From Desulfuromonadales bacterium (GTDB lineage Bacteria; Desulfobacterota; Desulfuromonadia; Geobacterales; Pseudopelobacteraceae), in assembly GCA_015688915.1 (NCBI GenBank), contig JAATGX010000223.1:1-22739 (forward strand): 22,739 bases of DNA, given 5' to 3'. Under the pieces are notes generated by a model that was not told the DNA's origin, ran no database searches, and saw nothing but the letters and a program-made list of their open reading frames with translations. The position numbers and the translations under genes were made by a program. Positions within the stretch are counted from its first letter, which is position 1; every line of letters begins with the position of its first letter. This document shows positions 1 through 7,330 of the stretch, in pieces.

Positions 1-165
1 ACCCACGACAGCATCGAGGCGTTCCGCGTGGTGGACCGGCTGGTTGTCCTGGATAGCGGCCGGATCATTCAGGAGGGAGCGCCGAAAGAGGTCATCGAAC
101 AACCGGCCAACGCATTCGTGGCGGCCTTCCGGCGTACGGGCGCTTCGGGGTTGGACCTCAGGTAG
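1..165 (+). CDS. ABC transporter ATP-binding protein, C-terminal end (partial)
   Basis: Only the last 54 residues are inside the window, in frame from base 1 to a TAG at 163-165. They begin with THD, the switch (H-loop) histidine motif of ABC ATPases, followed by the usual EAFRVVDRLVVLDSGRIIQ strand-turn and an EGAPKEVIEQP segment. This is the standard end of the nucleotide-binding domain of an importer ATPase, which powers substrate uptake at the inner membrane. The short tail after FVAAF suggests there is no extra C-terminal regulatory domain. Oxyanion importers (tungstate or molybdate type) end this way, but the substrate cannot be told from this fragment. The gene ends inside the 3' end of the convergent gene 158-1318, overlapping it by 8 bases. 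Confidence 0.85.
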   Translation, partial: THDSIEAFRVVDRLVVLDSGRIIQEGAPKEVIEQPANAFVAAFRRTGASGLDLR

Positions 166-1318
166 GCAGCCGCAACTCCACCCCCCACGGCACCGGTTTC
201 TCTCCCTCCGCAGTCAGCACCCACAAGGTTGAAAACTCCATCTCCTCCGGGGCCGGACCGATGCCGTCGGTCAGGTAGACCACCGCCGCCGGCAGGGGAT
301 GCATGGTCTTCGCGTACTCGAACAGCGGCCGCAGGTCGGTGAAGCCGCCGCCGTCGTAGCGCCCGACCGCGCCGGTGAAGGCCTCCACCCGCTGGACGCG
401 GCTGTTGGCGTACACCACGGTGATCCGCGCGTCACGCCCCTTGGCAATCCGCAACAGTTCCGCGGCAAAGGTCTCCCGCAACTCCACGATATTGGTGGAA
501 TCGCTCACGTCGATCCCCACCAGCAGGTTCAGCCGATGCCGTTTGCGGATGCCGGGGGTGACGTGGTCGAAGCGGCGGTGTTCCCGCGTCCAGGTGGCCG
601 TGCGCCCCACCCTGCCGGCGGTGGCCACGAACTGCCGCAGCACCTGTTGCCAGGGGATGGCGGACGGCCGCAACAGGTCATCCACCACCCCCCGGATATC
701 TCCCGGCGCCTCGCCGTCGCTCCCCCTCAGGCTGTCGCGGGTGATGGAGCACAACATCTCCTCGGCCAGGGGGAGTGGCATGCTGTCGGCCGCGTCCCAG
801 ATCGCGTGATCATCCAGCGTCGCCGCATCACGGACATCGGCCCGCCCCTGTCCGGCCGCCCCTTGTTCGTCGCTCTCCCCGTCACCGTAGCCGCTCCCGT
901 CCAGGTTGCCCGTATCAAAGGGGGGCACCAGCAGGCCGTAATACTCCTCGGCCGCCAGCCCCGGCTCAAGGCCGAACTGCTCGGGCCGGAGCGCATCATC
1001 GGGCAGGCCGTCGATACCAGGATTGATGGCCAGATCGCAGGCCGCGTACCAGTCGTGCCGGTTAAGCCCCTTGCGCCGCAGCGGATGCAGGTGCAGCAGG
1101 TGCTTGACCAGATGTTCCATAAGGGCTTGGCGTTCGCCAAGGGTGTACTGTTCGAACAGGGAGGGATTGATGGAAAGGGTCGGCACGCCGTCGCGGATGG
1201 TGATCCCGGTGGCATGAGAGGAGGCGGAAGAGGTTTCGCGGCGCAGGTTGAGCAGGAAGTGGCCGTAGAAAGGCTTTTCCCGCAACAGGCGGATGATGGT
1301 GTTTTCAAGGGTATTCAT
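158..1318 (-). CDS. VWA-like / putative metallopeptidase-domain protein (DUF2201 type)
   Basis: This 386-residue protein has two parts. The N-terminal half (about residues 1-110) resembles the DUF2201 putative metallopeptidase domain, with a run EHLVKHLLHLHPLR near residues 68-81 followed by DWYAACDLAINPGI. The C-terminal part is von Willebrand factor A-like: a MIDAS-type DxSxS motif (GIDVSDS) and a later YLTDG. Between them lies an acidic, glycine-rich linker (about 150-200). The family usually works with a MoxR-type AAA ATPase, but none is adjacent here. The HExxH position reads H69-L-V-K-H73, so the catalytic glutamate seems to be missing. The start at 1318 (MNTLENTII) is preferred over an upstream ATG at 1369, because that extension is encoded by an intergenic repeat; the ribosome binding site is weak either way. 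The gene overlaps the ABC gene tail by 8 bases. Confidence 0.75.
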   Translation of the reverse strand: MNTLENTIIRLLREKPFYGHFLLNLRRETSSASSHATGITIRDGVPTLSINPSLFEQYTLGERQALMEHLVKHLLHLHPLRRKGLNRHDWYAACDLAINPGIDGLPDDALRPEQFGLEPGLAAEEYYGLLVPPFDTGNLDGSGYGDGESDEQGAAGQGRADVRDAATLDDHAIWDAADSMPLPLAEEMLCSITRDSLRGSDGEAPGDIRGVVDDLLRPSAIPWQQVLRQFVATAGRVGRTATWTREHRRFDHVTPGIRKRHRLNLLVGIDVSDSTNIVELRETFAAELLRIAKGRDARITVVYANSRVQRVEAFTGAVGRYDGGGFTDLRPLFEYAKTMHPLPAAVVYLTDGIGPAPEEMEFSTLWVLTAEGEKPVPWGVELRLPT

Positions 1319-1337
1319 AAAAGTCGTTAAAAGCCAT

Positions 1338-1415
1338 CTCTCACAGAGCACGCAGAGAAAAGCATACACTCATTTACTGAGGTTGAAGACTATACTCTGT
1401 GCCTCTGTGAGCTCT
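1338..1415. repeat. Intergenic inverted repeat, CACAGAG/CACGGAG family
   Basis: The left arm (about 1338-1361) reads TCTCACAGAGCACGCAGAG and the right arm (1395-1415) reads CTCTGTGCCTCTGTGAGCTC. They are imperfect inverted repeats around a roughly 33-base spacer. Related arms occur at 2799-2867, 12318-12502 and 19587-19758. It sits between the amidohydrolase gene and the VWA-like gene and creates a spurious upstream start for the latter. Confidence 0.7.
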
Positions 1416-1449
1416 AGCGAACGGGGTGAGCGAGTGAGAAAAAAAGATT

Positions 1450-2706
1450 CTATCCCACATACCGCTCCCCACCCGCATAGACCTCCCGCACATCCCCCTC
1501 CATGACGGCCCGTTCCAGCAGCGTTGCCGCCGTTGCCCCCACATTCCCCACCACCTGGAAATCGGCCCGCTTGCCCGGCTCCAGCGAACCGTGGGAGGCG
1601 GAGATCCCCAGCGCTTCGGCACCCCCGATGGTGGCCATGGCAAACAGTTCCGGTGGTGACAGTTCGTGGGCAAAGGTCTTCAAGACAAACCGCATCTCCT
1701 CCCACAGGGAAAGGGAATCGTTGCTGGCCAGGGAGTCGGTGCCCAAGGCCAGGGGGATGCCCAGCTTCTTCAGCAGGCCGATTGGCGGCCGGCCCACGTC
1801 GAGGCGGTCGTTGCTGCGGGGGCAGAGGACCGTGTGAACGCCGCGCTTTTTGAGGATCTCGGCGTCGTTGAGCGTCAGATGGACGCAGTGCACGGCCAGG
1901 GTGGCGGGGGTCAGCAGGCCGGCCCGGTCCAGGAGTTCCGTGGAGGTGCACCGGCGCGGCGGGGTCAGGTAGCGCTCCCATCCCACAAAGGGATAAAGCT
2001 CCTCGGCCAGCGGCCCGGCGGAGTCGGAGACGAATTCGCCTTCAGCCAGGGATTCGGAGAGGTGGATGGCCAGCGGCAGACGCCGGGGGAGCGCCGCATC
2101 GTGGATCAGCGACAGGTTCTCCTCGGCAATGGTATAGGGGGCATGGGGCGACAGGCCGGGGAGGAGCGGGCCGTCACCGGGCACATCGCAGGCCGCCAGC
2201 GCCTGATCCAGCATGGCGTGAAACCGGGCCGGGTCATGCCCGAGCAGTTCGAAAAACAGCCGGCCGGCCAGCGGCGACGAGCGGTACAGCGGGGCCCGGG
2301 CTGGATCGCAGACGATCTCTCCCACGGCCGTGGTGCCCGATTCCAGGCACATGCGTATCCCCTCGCGCACCGATGCCGCATAATCGTCGCCGGTCAGCCC
2401 GCGCTTGATCTTGATCACCTGGATCACCCAGTCGATGAAGCGGCGCGGGTTATATTCCACATGGGTACGCAGGCGCCAGGAGGGAAAATGGGTCAGTTCC
2501 AGGTGGGTATGGGCATTGACCAACCCCGGCAGGATGGCGCAGCCGGGATGATCGACCACGGCAGCGCCGGAATGGCTGCGTCGCAGGTCGTCCAGGGTAC
2601 CGGTGGCGATGATGGCGCCGTCGCGCACCGCCAGGCTACCGCCGGAGACCGGTTGGCCGGTGGGGGGCAGCAGCCAGGAGGCGCTGTAGATGACGGTTTC
2701 AGACAT
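1450..2706 (-). CDS. Amidohydrolase-superfamily deaminase (candidate aminofutalosine or SAH-type deaminase)
   Basis: The 418-residue protein is a metal-dependent TIM-barrel hydrolase of the TrzA/MtaD/SsnA group. Metal ligands are visible as NAHTHLELTHF (H66, H68), then LSPHAPYT, AIHLSES and HCVHLT, and finally LGTDSLASN carrying the catalytic aspartate. Enzymes of this group deaminate adenosine-like or guanine-like compounds, releasing ammonia. The segment CPRSNDRLDVGRPPIG differs from the CPESNLKL type of methylthioadenosine/S-adenosylhomocysteine deaminases. It is closer, from memory, to the aminodeoxyfutalosine deaminases of the menaquinone futalosine pathway, which would suit a menaquinone-using Geobacter relative. 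That assignment is an inference. The ATG at 2706 has GGGGTG six bases upstream; a GTG at 2715 is a less likely alternative start. It follows panD on the same strand, separated by a repeat. Confidence 0.8.
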   Translation of the reverse strand: MSETVIYSASWLLPPTGQPVSGGSLAVRDGAIIATGTLDDLRRSHSGAAVVDHPGCAILPGLVNAHTHLELTHFPSWRLRTHVEYNPRRFIDWVIQVIKIKRGLTGDDYAASVREGIRMCLESGTTAVGEIVCDPARAPLYRSSPLAGRLFFELLGHDPARFHAMLDQALAACDVPGDGPLLPGLSPHAPYTIAEENLSLIHDAALPRRLPLAIHLSESLAEGEFVSDSAGPLAEELYPFVGWERYLTPPRRCTSTELLDRAGLLTPATLAVHCVHLTLNDAEILKKRGVHTVLCPRSNDRLDVGRPPIGLLKKLGIPLALGTDSLASNDSLSLWEEMRFVLKTFAHELSPPELFAMATIGGAEALGISASHGSLEPGKRADFQVVGNVGATAATLLERAVMEGDVREVYAGGERYVG

Positions 2707-2798
2707 GGGCTTCACCCCGGGGTACGAAGCAATGTTCGGCGAGATGGTATCAACTATAACAGATTTCCGGCAAGCAGCGTGGGGAAAACCTTAAGCGG

Positions 2799-2867
2799 TC
2801 TCACACAGAGATCACGGAGACACGGAGAAAAACATCGGGCCCGACACTCCGTGGACTCTGTGCGAGA
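2799..2867. repeat. Intergenic inverted repeat, CACAGAG/CACGGAG family
   Basis: The left arm from 2799 reads TCTCACACAGAGATCACGGA and continues with GACACGGAGAAAA. The right arm (2846-2867) reads ACTCCGTGGACTCTGTGCGA. The arms are about 80 percent complementary around a GC-rich spacer containing TCGGGCCCGA. The element lies just beyond the panD stop codon, in the 169-base gap before the amidohydrolase gene. Confidence 0.7.
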
Positions 2868-2875
2868 CAATGCCG

Positions 2876-3271
2876 TCAGTGCACGCACGTAAGCCGGGCC
2901 TGCCCCGCCTCTTCCTTCCGGGTCGGCAGCATGCGGTTCTGCTCGTCCACGAATACCAGCTTGGGTTCGTGGGCGATGGCCGCCTCGTTCTCCATGTTGA
3001 CGAAGCTGGCTATGATCACCAAGTCCTTGGGCGCCACCAGCCGGGCCGCGGCGCCGTTCAGACAGATGACCCCGGAACCTCGCTCACCCTCGATGGCGTA
3101 GGTCTCCAGGCGGCTGCCGTTGGTCACGTTCCAAACCGCCACCTTTTCGTAGGAAACGATGTCGGCCGCATCCATCAGGTCGCGGTCGATGGTGACGCTC
3201 CCCTCGTAGTGCAGGTCGGCCCCGGTCACGGTGGCGCGATGGATCTTGCTCTTCAACATAATTCTCTGCAT
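2876..3271 (-). CDS. panD: Aspartate 1-decarboxylase (PanD)
   Basis: PanD decarboxylates L-aspartate to beta-alanine, the second substrate of pantothenate synthetase. It is a cytoplasmic tetramer that activates itself by cleaving the Gly-Ser bond of the proenzyme to form a pyruvoyl cofactor. Here that site is the conserved HYEGS motif near residues 21-25, with S25 as the future pyruvoyl residue. Other family signatures are ADLHYEGSVTID, the WNVTNG segment, TYAIEGERGSG, LNGAAARL and DLVIIASF. At 131 residues it has the normal length of about 126 plus a short tail. Its ATG lies 19 bases inside the end of panC, so the two are probably translationally coupled as the distal genes of the panBCD operon. 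Confidence 0.96.
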   Translation of the reverse strand: MQRIMLKSKIHRATVTGADLHYEGSVTIDRDLMDAADIVSYEKVAVWNVTNGSRLETYAIEGERGSGVICLNGAAARLVAPKDLVIIASFVNMENEAAIAHEPKLVFVDEQNRMLPTRKEEAGQARLTCVH

Positions 3272-4125
3272 GGTTGCAACTCCTCTCCCAATACGGTGTT
3301 GTCGATCAGTCTCGTATTCCCTACCTTAACCGCCAGGGCCATGAGCGTGGCGTCGTCCGCGGTGTCCCGCAACTCCAGCGTGGCCCCGTCCCGGAAATCC
3401 AGGTAATCGACGGTCAGCGCAGGCTCGGCCTCGATCAGTTCCAGGGCGGCCCGGCGCAGACTGGCCACGTCCCGCGTGCCTGCGCCGTACAGCTCACGCA
3501 CTAGGCGGATGGCGCGGGAAAGGCGCAGGGCGCTCCGCCGCTGTTCAAGCGACAGGTAGCTGTTCCGTGAACTCATGGCCAGACCGTCCTGCTCCCTGAC
3601 GATGGGCATGCCGACGATCCGCACCGGCAGGTTCAGATCCCGCGTCATGCGCCTGATCACGGCCAGTTGCTGGTAATCCTTGGCGCCGAACAGGGCCACG
3701 TCCGGTTGGCAGATGTTGAACAGCTTGGTCACCACCGTCGCCACGCCGTCGAAGTGCCCCGGCCGGCTGGCCCCGCACAACGGCAGCGACAGATCGGCCA
3801 CGGCGACGGAGGTCTGGAACCCCGCCGGGTACATGCCCGCCGCATCCGGGGTAAAGACGATGTCCGCCCCGCACTCGGCGGCGACGCGGCAGTCCCGCTC
3901 CATGTCCCGCGGGTAGCGCCCCAGGTCCTCGTTCTGCCCGAACTGGATCGGGTTGACGAAGATGGAGAGCACCAGGATATCGCCCTGCCTGCGCCCTTCC
4001 CGCAGCAGCGAGGCATGCCCCTCGTGCAGGAACCCCATGGTGGGGACAAGGGCGATGGTCTTGCCTTCGCGTTTAAGGGAGACGGCGGCCTGTTGCATCT
4101 CTTCGATGGTGGTGATGATGTTCAT
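3253..4125 (-). CDS. panC: Pantothenate synthetase (PanC)
   Basis: PanC joins pantoate and beta-alanine, using ATP through a pantoyl-adenylate intermediate, the last step of vitamin B5 synthesis. The 290-residue protein shows all family landmarks. VPTMGFLHEGHASLL contains the HIGH-like nucleotide motif, and FVNPIQFGQNEDLGRYPRD lies in the pantoate pocket. FGAKDYQQLAVIRRM, the KMSKS-like segment LAMSSRNSYL and a final IDNTVL follow. The start ATG (MNIITTIEEM) gives the standard N-terminus; the ribosome binding site is weak (AGAAGG lies distantly upstream). Unlike panC and panD, which overlap, panB and panC are separated by 122 bases holding a nested inverted repeat (4152-4242) that may affect message stability or translation of panC. 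Confidence 0.97.
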   Translation of the reverse strand: MNIITTIEEMQQAAVSLKREGKTIALVPTMGFLHEGHASLLREGRRQGDILVLSIFVNPIQFGQNEDLGRYPRDMERDCRVAAECGADIVFTPDAAGMYPAGFQTSVAVADLSLPLCGASRPGHFDGVATVVTKLFNICQPDVALFGAKDYQQLAVIRRMTRDLNLPVRIVGMPIVREQDGLAMSSRNSYLSLEQRRSALRLSRAIRLVRELYGAGTRDVASLRRAALELIEAEPALTVDYLDFRDGATLELRDTADDATLMALAVKVGNTRLIDNTVLGEELQPCRELC

Positions 4126-4151
4126 GGATACATCTGCCTTCTGTCGTAAGC

Positions 4152-4242
4152 TTCCCCCTTTGAAAAAGGGGGATTGAGGGGGATTTGATTTTTGACTTTA
4201 GAGGCAAATCCCCCCCTAGCCCCCCTTTGTCAAAGGGGGGAA
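4152..4242. repeat. Nested inverted-repeat element between panB and panC
   Basis: Arm 1 (4152-4187) is itself a hairpin, TTCCCCCTTTG followed by AAAAAGGGGGA, with a trailing TTGAGGGGGATTTG. Arm 2 (4205-4242) is nearly the reverse complement of arm 1 and has its own hairpin, CCCCCCTTTG followed by TCAAAGGGGGG. A 17-base AT-rich spacer separates them. The message can therefore fold either as two short hairpins or one long one. Similar CCCCCTTT/AAAGGGGG elements are common in many bacterial genomes; they behave like small non-coding mobile or REP-type repeats. No gene lies within it. Confidence 0.8.
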
Positions 4243-4247
4243 CTCAT

Positions 4248-5048
4248 TCAACTGAACGAATGCTCCTCGTCGGGGAATTCCCCGCTCCTGACTTCCGACA
4301 CATACTGTCGCACCGCTTCGCTGATGACCGGCCCCAGATCGGCATAGCGCTTGACGAACTTGGGGGAATATTTCTCGCACAGGCCCAGGATGTCGTGGAT
4401 CACCAGCACCTGGCCGTCGCAGGCCGGGCCGGCGCCGATGCCGATGGTCGGGATGCTCAGCTCGGCACTGATGCGCGCCGCCAGCCTGGACGGTATCCCC
4501 TCCAGCACCACGCTGAAGGCGCCGGCCGCCTCCACCGCCAGGGCATCTTCCACGATCCGTTCCCCCTGGTCCTTGCGTCCTTGCACCTTGTATCCCCCCA
4601 TGCGGTGGATCGACTGGGGAGTCAGGCCGATGTGCCCCATGACCGGGATATCGATGGAGGCAACGGCGCGGATGACGTGGGCCATGTTCGTACCCCCCTC
4701 GATCTTGACCGCCTCGGCGCCCCCCTCCTTGATCATGCGGCCGCAGTTGCGGCAGGCATCCTCAATACCGGTCTGACAGGACATGAAGGGCATGTCCGCC
4801 ACCACCAGCGCCTTGGGTTCGGCACGCCGGACCGCCTTCACATGGTAGATCATCTCGTCCATGGTGACCGGCAGGGTCGTGTCGTGGCCGGCCACCACCA
4901 CCCCGGCCGAGTCACCCACCAGGATGAGATCAACGCCGCCGCCGTCCACCAGTCGGGCAAAGGGGAAGTCATAGGCGGTCAGCACTGTGATGCGGCGCCC
5001 CTCCTGTTTCATCTGGAGAATATCCGGTATGGTTGTCTTCTTGCGCAT
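4248..5048 (-). CDS. panB: 3-methyl-2-oxobutanoate hydroxymethyltransferase (PanB)
   Basis: PanB transfers a hydroxymethyl group from 5,10-methylene-tetrahydrofolate to alpha-ketoisovalerate, giving ketopantoate, the first committed step to pantothenate. The 266-residue protein is full length. It carries LTAYDFPFARLVD near the start, the metal-binding LVGDSAGVVVAGHDTTLPV, and ADMPFMS. KIEGG, GHIGLTPQ and the catalytic-region LEGIPS lie before IGIGAGPACDGQVLVIHD near the C-terminus. Two ATGs are adjacent (5051 and 5048). The second is chosen because AGGGG then sits at a five-base spacing, but either is possible. An intrinsic terminator ends only about 20 bases upstream of the start, so expression is likely set by attenuation in the leader. 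Confidence 0.96.
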   Translation of the reverse strand: MRKKTTIPDILQMKQEGRRITVLTAYDFPFARLVDGGGVDLILVGDSAGVVVAGHDTTLPVTMDEMIYHVKAVRRAEPKALVVADMPFMSCQTGIEDACRNCGRMIKEGGAEAVKIEGGTNMAHVIRAVASIDIPVMGHIGLTPQSIHRMGGYKVQGRKDQGERIVEDALAVEAAGAFSVVLEGIPSRLAARISAELSIPTIGIGAGPACDGQVLVIHDILGLCEKYSPKFVKRYADLGPVISEAVRQYVSEVRSGEFPDEEHSFS

Positions 5049-5069
5049 CATTGCCCCTGTCCTGAAACG

Positions 5070-5092
5070 AAAAAACGCGCCGGAAGGCGCGT
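5070..5092 (-). terminator. Intrinsic terminator in the panB leader
   Basis: Read on the minus strand, ACGCGCC, loop TTCC and GGCGCGT form a perfect 7-bp GC-rich stem whose end merges into a run of six T (5075-5070). It stops transcription immediately before the panB ribosome binding site. It is therefore placed as an attenuator rather than as the end of the chemoreceptor transcript. An upstream CGGAAGG (5158-5152) is exactly complementary to CCUUCCG in the loop and stem, which would give a mutually exclusive pairing. Confidence 0.8.
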
Positions 5093-5251
5093 GGACGGAC
5101 AGGATGCGGCATCGCCGTAATCGGCTGCACGCTCCCTGCATGGGGTTTTTCCCTTCCGTCCCGGTTCGCTGCCGAATCCAAGCGGTATGTAACCGTGATT
5201 TTCTCCGGTCTACGGTGATCGGTTCCCGATTGGGTAACCGTCTTTGACCGG
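5093..5251 (-). promoter_or_regulatory. Candidate pan-type RNA leader of panB
   Basis: On the minus strand this stretch folds by eye into three modules. Module 1 (5251-5205) is closed by CCGGUC/GACCGG and holds CGGUU, a single A, CCC, loop AAUC, GGG and AACCG. Module 2 (5195-5162) repeats the CGGUU/AACCG closing helix around CGCU/AGCG, again with an A directly after CGGUU. Module 3 (5161-5093) is closed by GGACGG/CCGUCC. It contains a long stem CAGG..GCG..GCA / UGC..CGC..CCUG capped by GCCG-AUUA-CGGC. The published pan RNA motif consists of hairpins with bulged adenosines, often in tandem, in leaders of pan genes, including those of deltaproteobacteria. The position, tandem layout and bulged A match, but membership was not tested against a covariance model. 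Ligand unknown. Confidence 0.6.
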
Positions 5252-5260
5252 GGAAAGTCT

Positions 5261-5267
5261 ATTTATA
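5261..5267 (-). promoter_or_regulatory. Candidate -10 element for the panBCD transcript
   Basis: TATAAAT on the minus strand matches a sigma-70 -10 box and would start transcription near 5254, just before the first leader hairpin. The base pairs at -35 (TGGCGT) are a poor match. It lies 56 bases beyond the chemoreceptor stop codon. Confidence 0.45.
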
Positions 5268-5322
5268 ACAAAAGCCCGTTCCAAACGCCATGGAAATTTA
5301 TCAACGCCCCTTCCGCACTGCT

Positions 5323-7299
5323 TCAGATCTGGCAGGTCAGGTTCTTCATGGACTCCAGGTCCGTGACCACCTCGGCGCTCTGGGCGCGGCGCGCCTCCAT
5401 GTTGTCGAACATCTCCTTCACCATCTCGCTGACCGATTCCACGGTGAAACGGATCTTGCTGCCGTCCTCCACCTGGCGGGAGGTGGAACTGACCATTTCG
5501 TGAGTCATGTCCTTGATGGTCTCGATGGCCCGAGCGATACTGCGGGTGGCCTTGGCCTGGTCGGTGGAGGCGGCCAGGATCTGCGAGGTCATGGAACTGA
5601 TGTCTTCCATGGACTTGGCAACCACCTGGGCGCTCGTCACCTGCTCCTCGGTGGCCTGCTTGATCTGCTGGGTCATCTCCATGGAGCAGACCGAGCTGTC
5701 GAAGATCGCCTTCAGGGTGTGGCCGGTGGAGTGGCCCAGTTCCACCCCGCGGCTTACCAGCCCCTTGGTGGCGGTGATGTTGCTGGCCGCGGTCTTGGAC
5801 TCGGTCATGATCTCTTCGATGATGCCGGTGATCTCGCCGGTGGAGTGGCCGGTCTGGAGCGACAGGTTGCGGATCTCGTCGGCCACCACGCCGAAGCTTT
5901 TGCCGTATTCGCCCGCCTGGGCGGCGATGATCGAGGCGTTCAACGCCAGCAGGTTGGTGCGTTTGGTGATGTCGTTAATCACGCTGACGATGTTCTCGAT
6001 GCGGCTGCTGTTCGCCGCCAGCCGCCTGATGGCTTCGTAGGAGAGCTCAACCGAGGTCTGGATCTCGGCCAGGGAGTCGATGGTCTCGGTCACCACGGCA
6101 ATGCTCTGGTCCGCCTGAAGCTTGACCTGGCTGGAAACCTCGTGGGAGATGGCGGCGCTTTGCTCGACGTTGCTGAGGGTGCTGTTGATCTCTTCCATGG
6201 CCGAAGCGGACTGGTGCACGATTCCGGTCAGGTGGTCCAGGTTGCGGGTGACCTGTTCGATGGCCACCGAGATCTCGTTGACGGCCGTGCTGGTCTCGTC
6301 CACCGAGGCCATGACCCCCTCGGCGGCGGAGGCGATGATGGCCGTGCCGTCGGCCACCGAATCGACGCTCTCCTTGAGGTGCATGACATTGCGGGAATAG
6401 TCGTCGCGGCTTCCCAGCAGGAAGGCGAACGAGGCCTCCATCTCGGTCGTCAGGGTATCGATGGAGGTGAGCAGGTTGATGCGGGTGATGGCCGAGGCGA
6501 CCTGGTCGGCGAACAGCATGACCGTGTCCACGTCGGAATCGTTCAGGGCGCGGTGGCTTGATTTATTATCCACGCCAAAGGCGCCGATCGCCTCTCCCTT
6601 GACCACGATCGGACAGAGGATGAAACTGCGCGAGCGAAGCGGCTCCAGGTTGTCGTAGGGGGGTTGCAGGTGGTAATCCGGGGAATAGCGGGTGATGTCG
6701 TCCACCAGGTAGACCCGCTTTTCGGAGATGCACTTGTAGATTACGCCGATGCGCTCATCGATCGGCATGGTCACGCTGTCCACGTCGAAACCGTCCGTGC
6801 CGGCGGTCGTGACGAAACGCAAGTCCTTGCCGTTCTGCGTCATCAGGATATTGATCCGTTCGTAACCCAGCACCTCGTGCAGCCCCTCGGCGGAGAGCAG
6901 CAGGATCTCCTCCAGGTTGAGCGACATCTGCATCTTGCTGCTGATGTGGTGAAAGTTCTTGATGTTGTTGTCCAGCACCAGGTAACGGGTCTCGAAGATC
7001 TCCTTCTGGGCGGCCACCTCTCTATGGAGCCCGTCCAGTTCGACGGCCCGCTCGTGCAGTTCGTCGCCGTTCCTGCCGATCAGGTAGCCCAGGGTGGAGA
7101 GGACAAGGGCCGTTCCCATACCCATGTAGGAGTACATGACAAACTGTTCGGCGCTGCTGAAGGGATCGCTCAGGACCTGCCCCCAGAATGTCCGGCTGGT
7201 ATCGTAGAACAACAGTATGCGGATGGTGGTCCAGCCGATGGGCGCGGCAAAACCGAGCAGAATGCCAAAAAGGGAAAATGTCGTGGACTTCTTTTTCAT
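5323..7299 (-). CDS. Methyl-accepting chemotaxis-type receptor with GAF domain
   Basis: The 658-residue protein has two membrane segments near the N-terminus (about 10-32 and 54-76), separated by only some 20 residues. There is therefore no real periplasmic sensor. A GAF domain follows (about 130-272), then a long methyl-accepting signalling coiled coil. Its tip reads DITKRTNLLALNASIIAAQA with GVVADEIRNLS following (about 442-480), where the hairpin contacts CheA and CheW. Sensing is most likely internal, through the GAF pocket, at the cytoplasmic face of the membrane. No HAMP domain is evident. The ATG at 7299 is chosen because AAGGA stands seven bases upstream; an ATG at 7326 lacks a binding site. 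The gene follows the PilZ gene by 31 bases and is probably co-transcribed with it. Confidence 0.92.
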   Translation of the reverse strand: MKKKSTTFSLFGILLGFAAPIGWTTIRILLFYDTSRTFWGQVLSDPFSSAEQFVMYSYMGMGTALVLSTLGYLIGRNGDELHERAVELDGLHREVAAQKEIFETRYLVLDNNIKNFHHISSKMQMSLNLEEILLLSAEGLHEVLGYERINILMTQNGKDLRFVTTAGTDGFDVDSVTMPIDERIGVIYKCISEKRVYLVDDITRYSPDYHLQPPYDNLEPLRSRSFILCPIVVKGEAIGAFGVDNKSSHRALNDSDVDTVMLFADQVASAITRINLLTSIDTLTTEMEASFAFLLGSRDDYSRNVMHLKESVDSVADGTAIIASAAEGVMASVDETSTAVNEISVAIEQVTRNLDHLTGIVHQSASAMEEINSTLSNVEQSAAISHEVSSQVKLQADQSIAVVTETIDSLAEIQTSVELSYEAIRRLAANSSRIENIVSVINDITKRTNLLALNASIIAAQAGEYGKSFGVVADEIRNLSLQTGHSTGEITGIIEEIMTESKTAASNITATKGLVSRGVELGHSTGHTLKAIFDSSVCSMEMTQQIKQATEEQVTSAQVVAKSMEDISSMTSQILAASTDQAKATRSIARAIETIKDMTHEMVSSTSRQVEDGSKIRFTVESVSEMVKEMFDNMEARRAQSAEVVTDLESMKNLTCQI

Positions 7300-7330
7300 G
7301 GTGCCATCCTTATGGACAAAGGACATCCGT

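Noticed and set aside
5093..5251. 6S RNA, SRP RNA or c-di-GMP (GEMM) riboswitch
   Set aside because: None of their conserved sequences can be seen; the position before panB and the tandem CGGUU/AACCG hairpins fit a pan-type leader better.
5290..6561. Long open frame on the plus strand opposite the chemoreceptor gene
   Set aside because: It is the GC-rich antisense shadow of a clearly recognised protein; the reading is glycine, histidine and aspartate rich with no family resemblance. The same applies to plus-strand frames at 1666-2892, 7808-9145 and 12495-14042.
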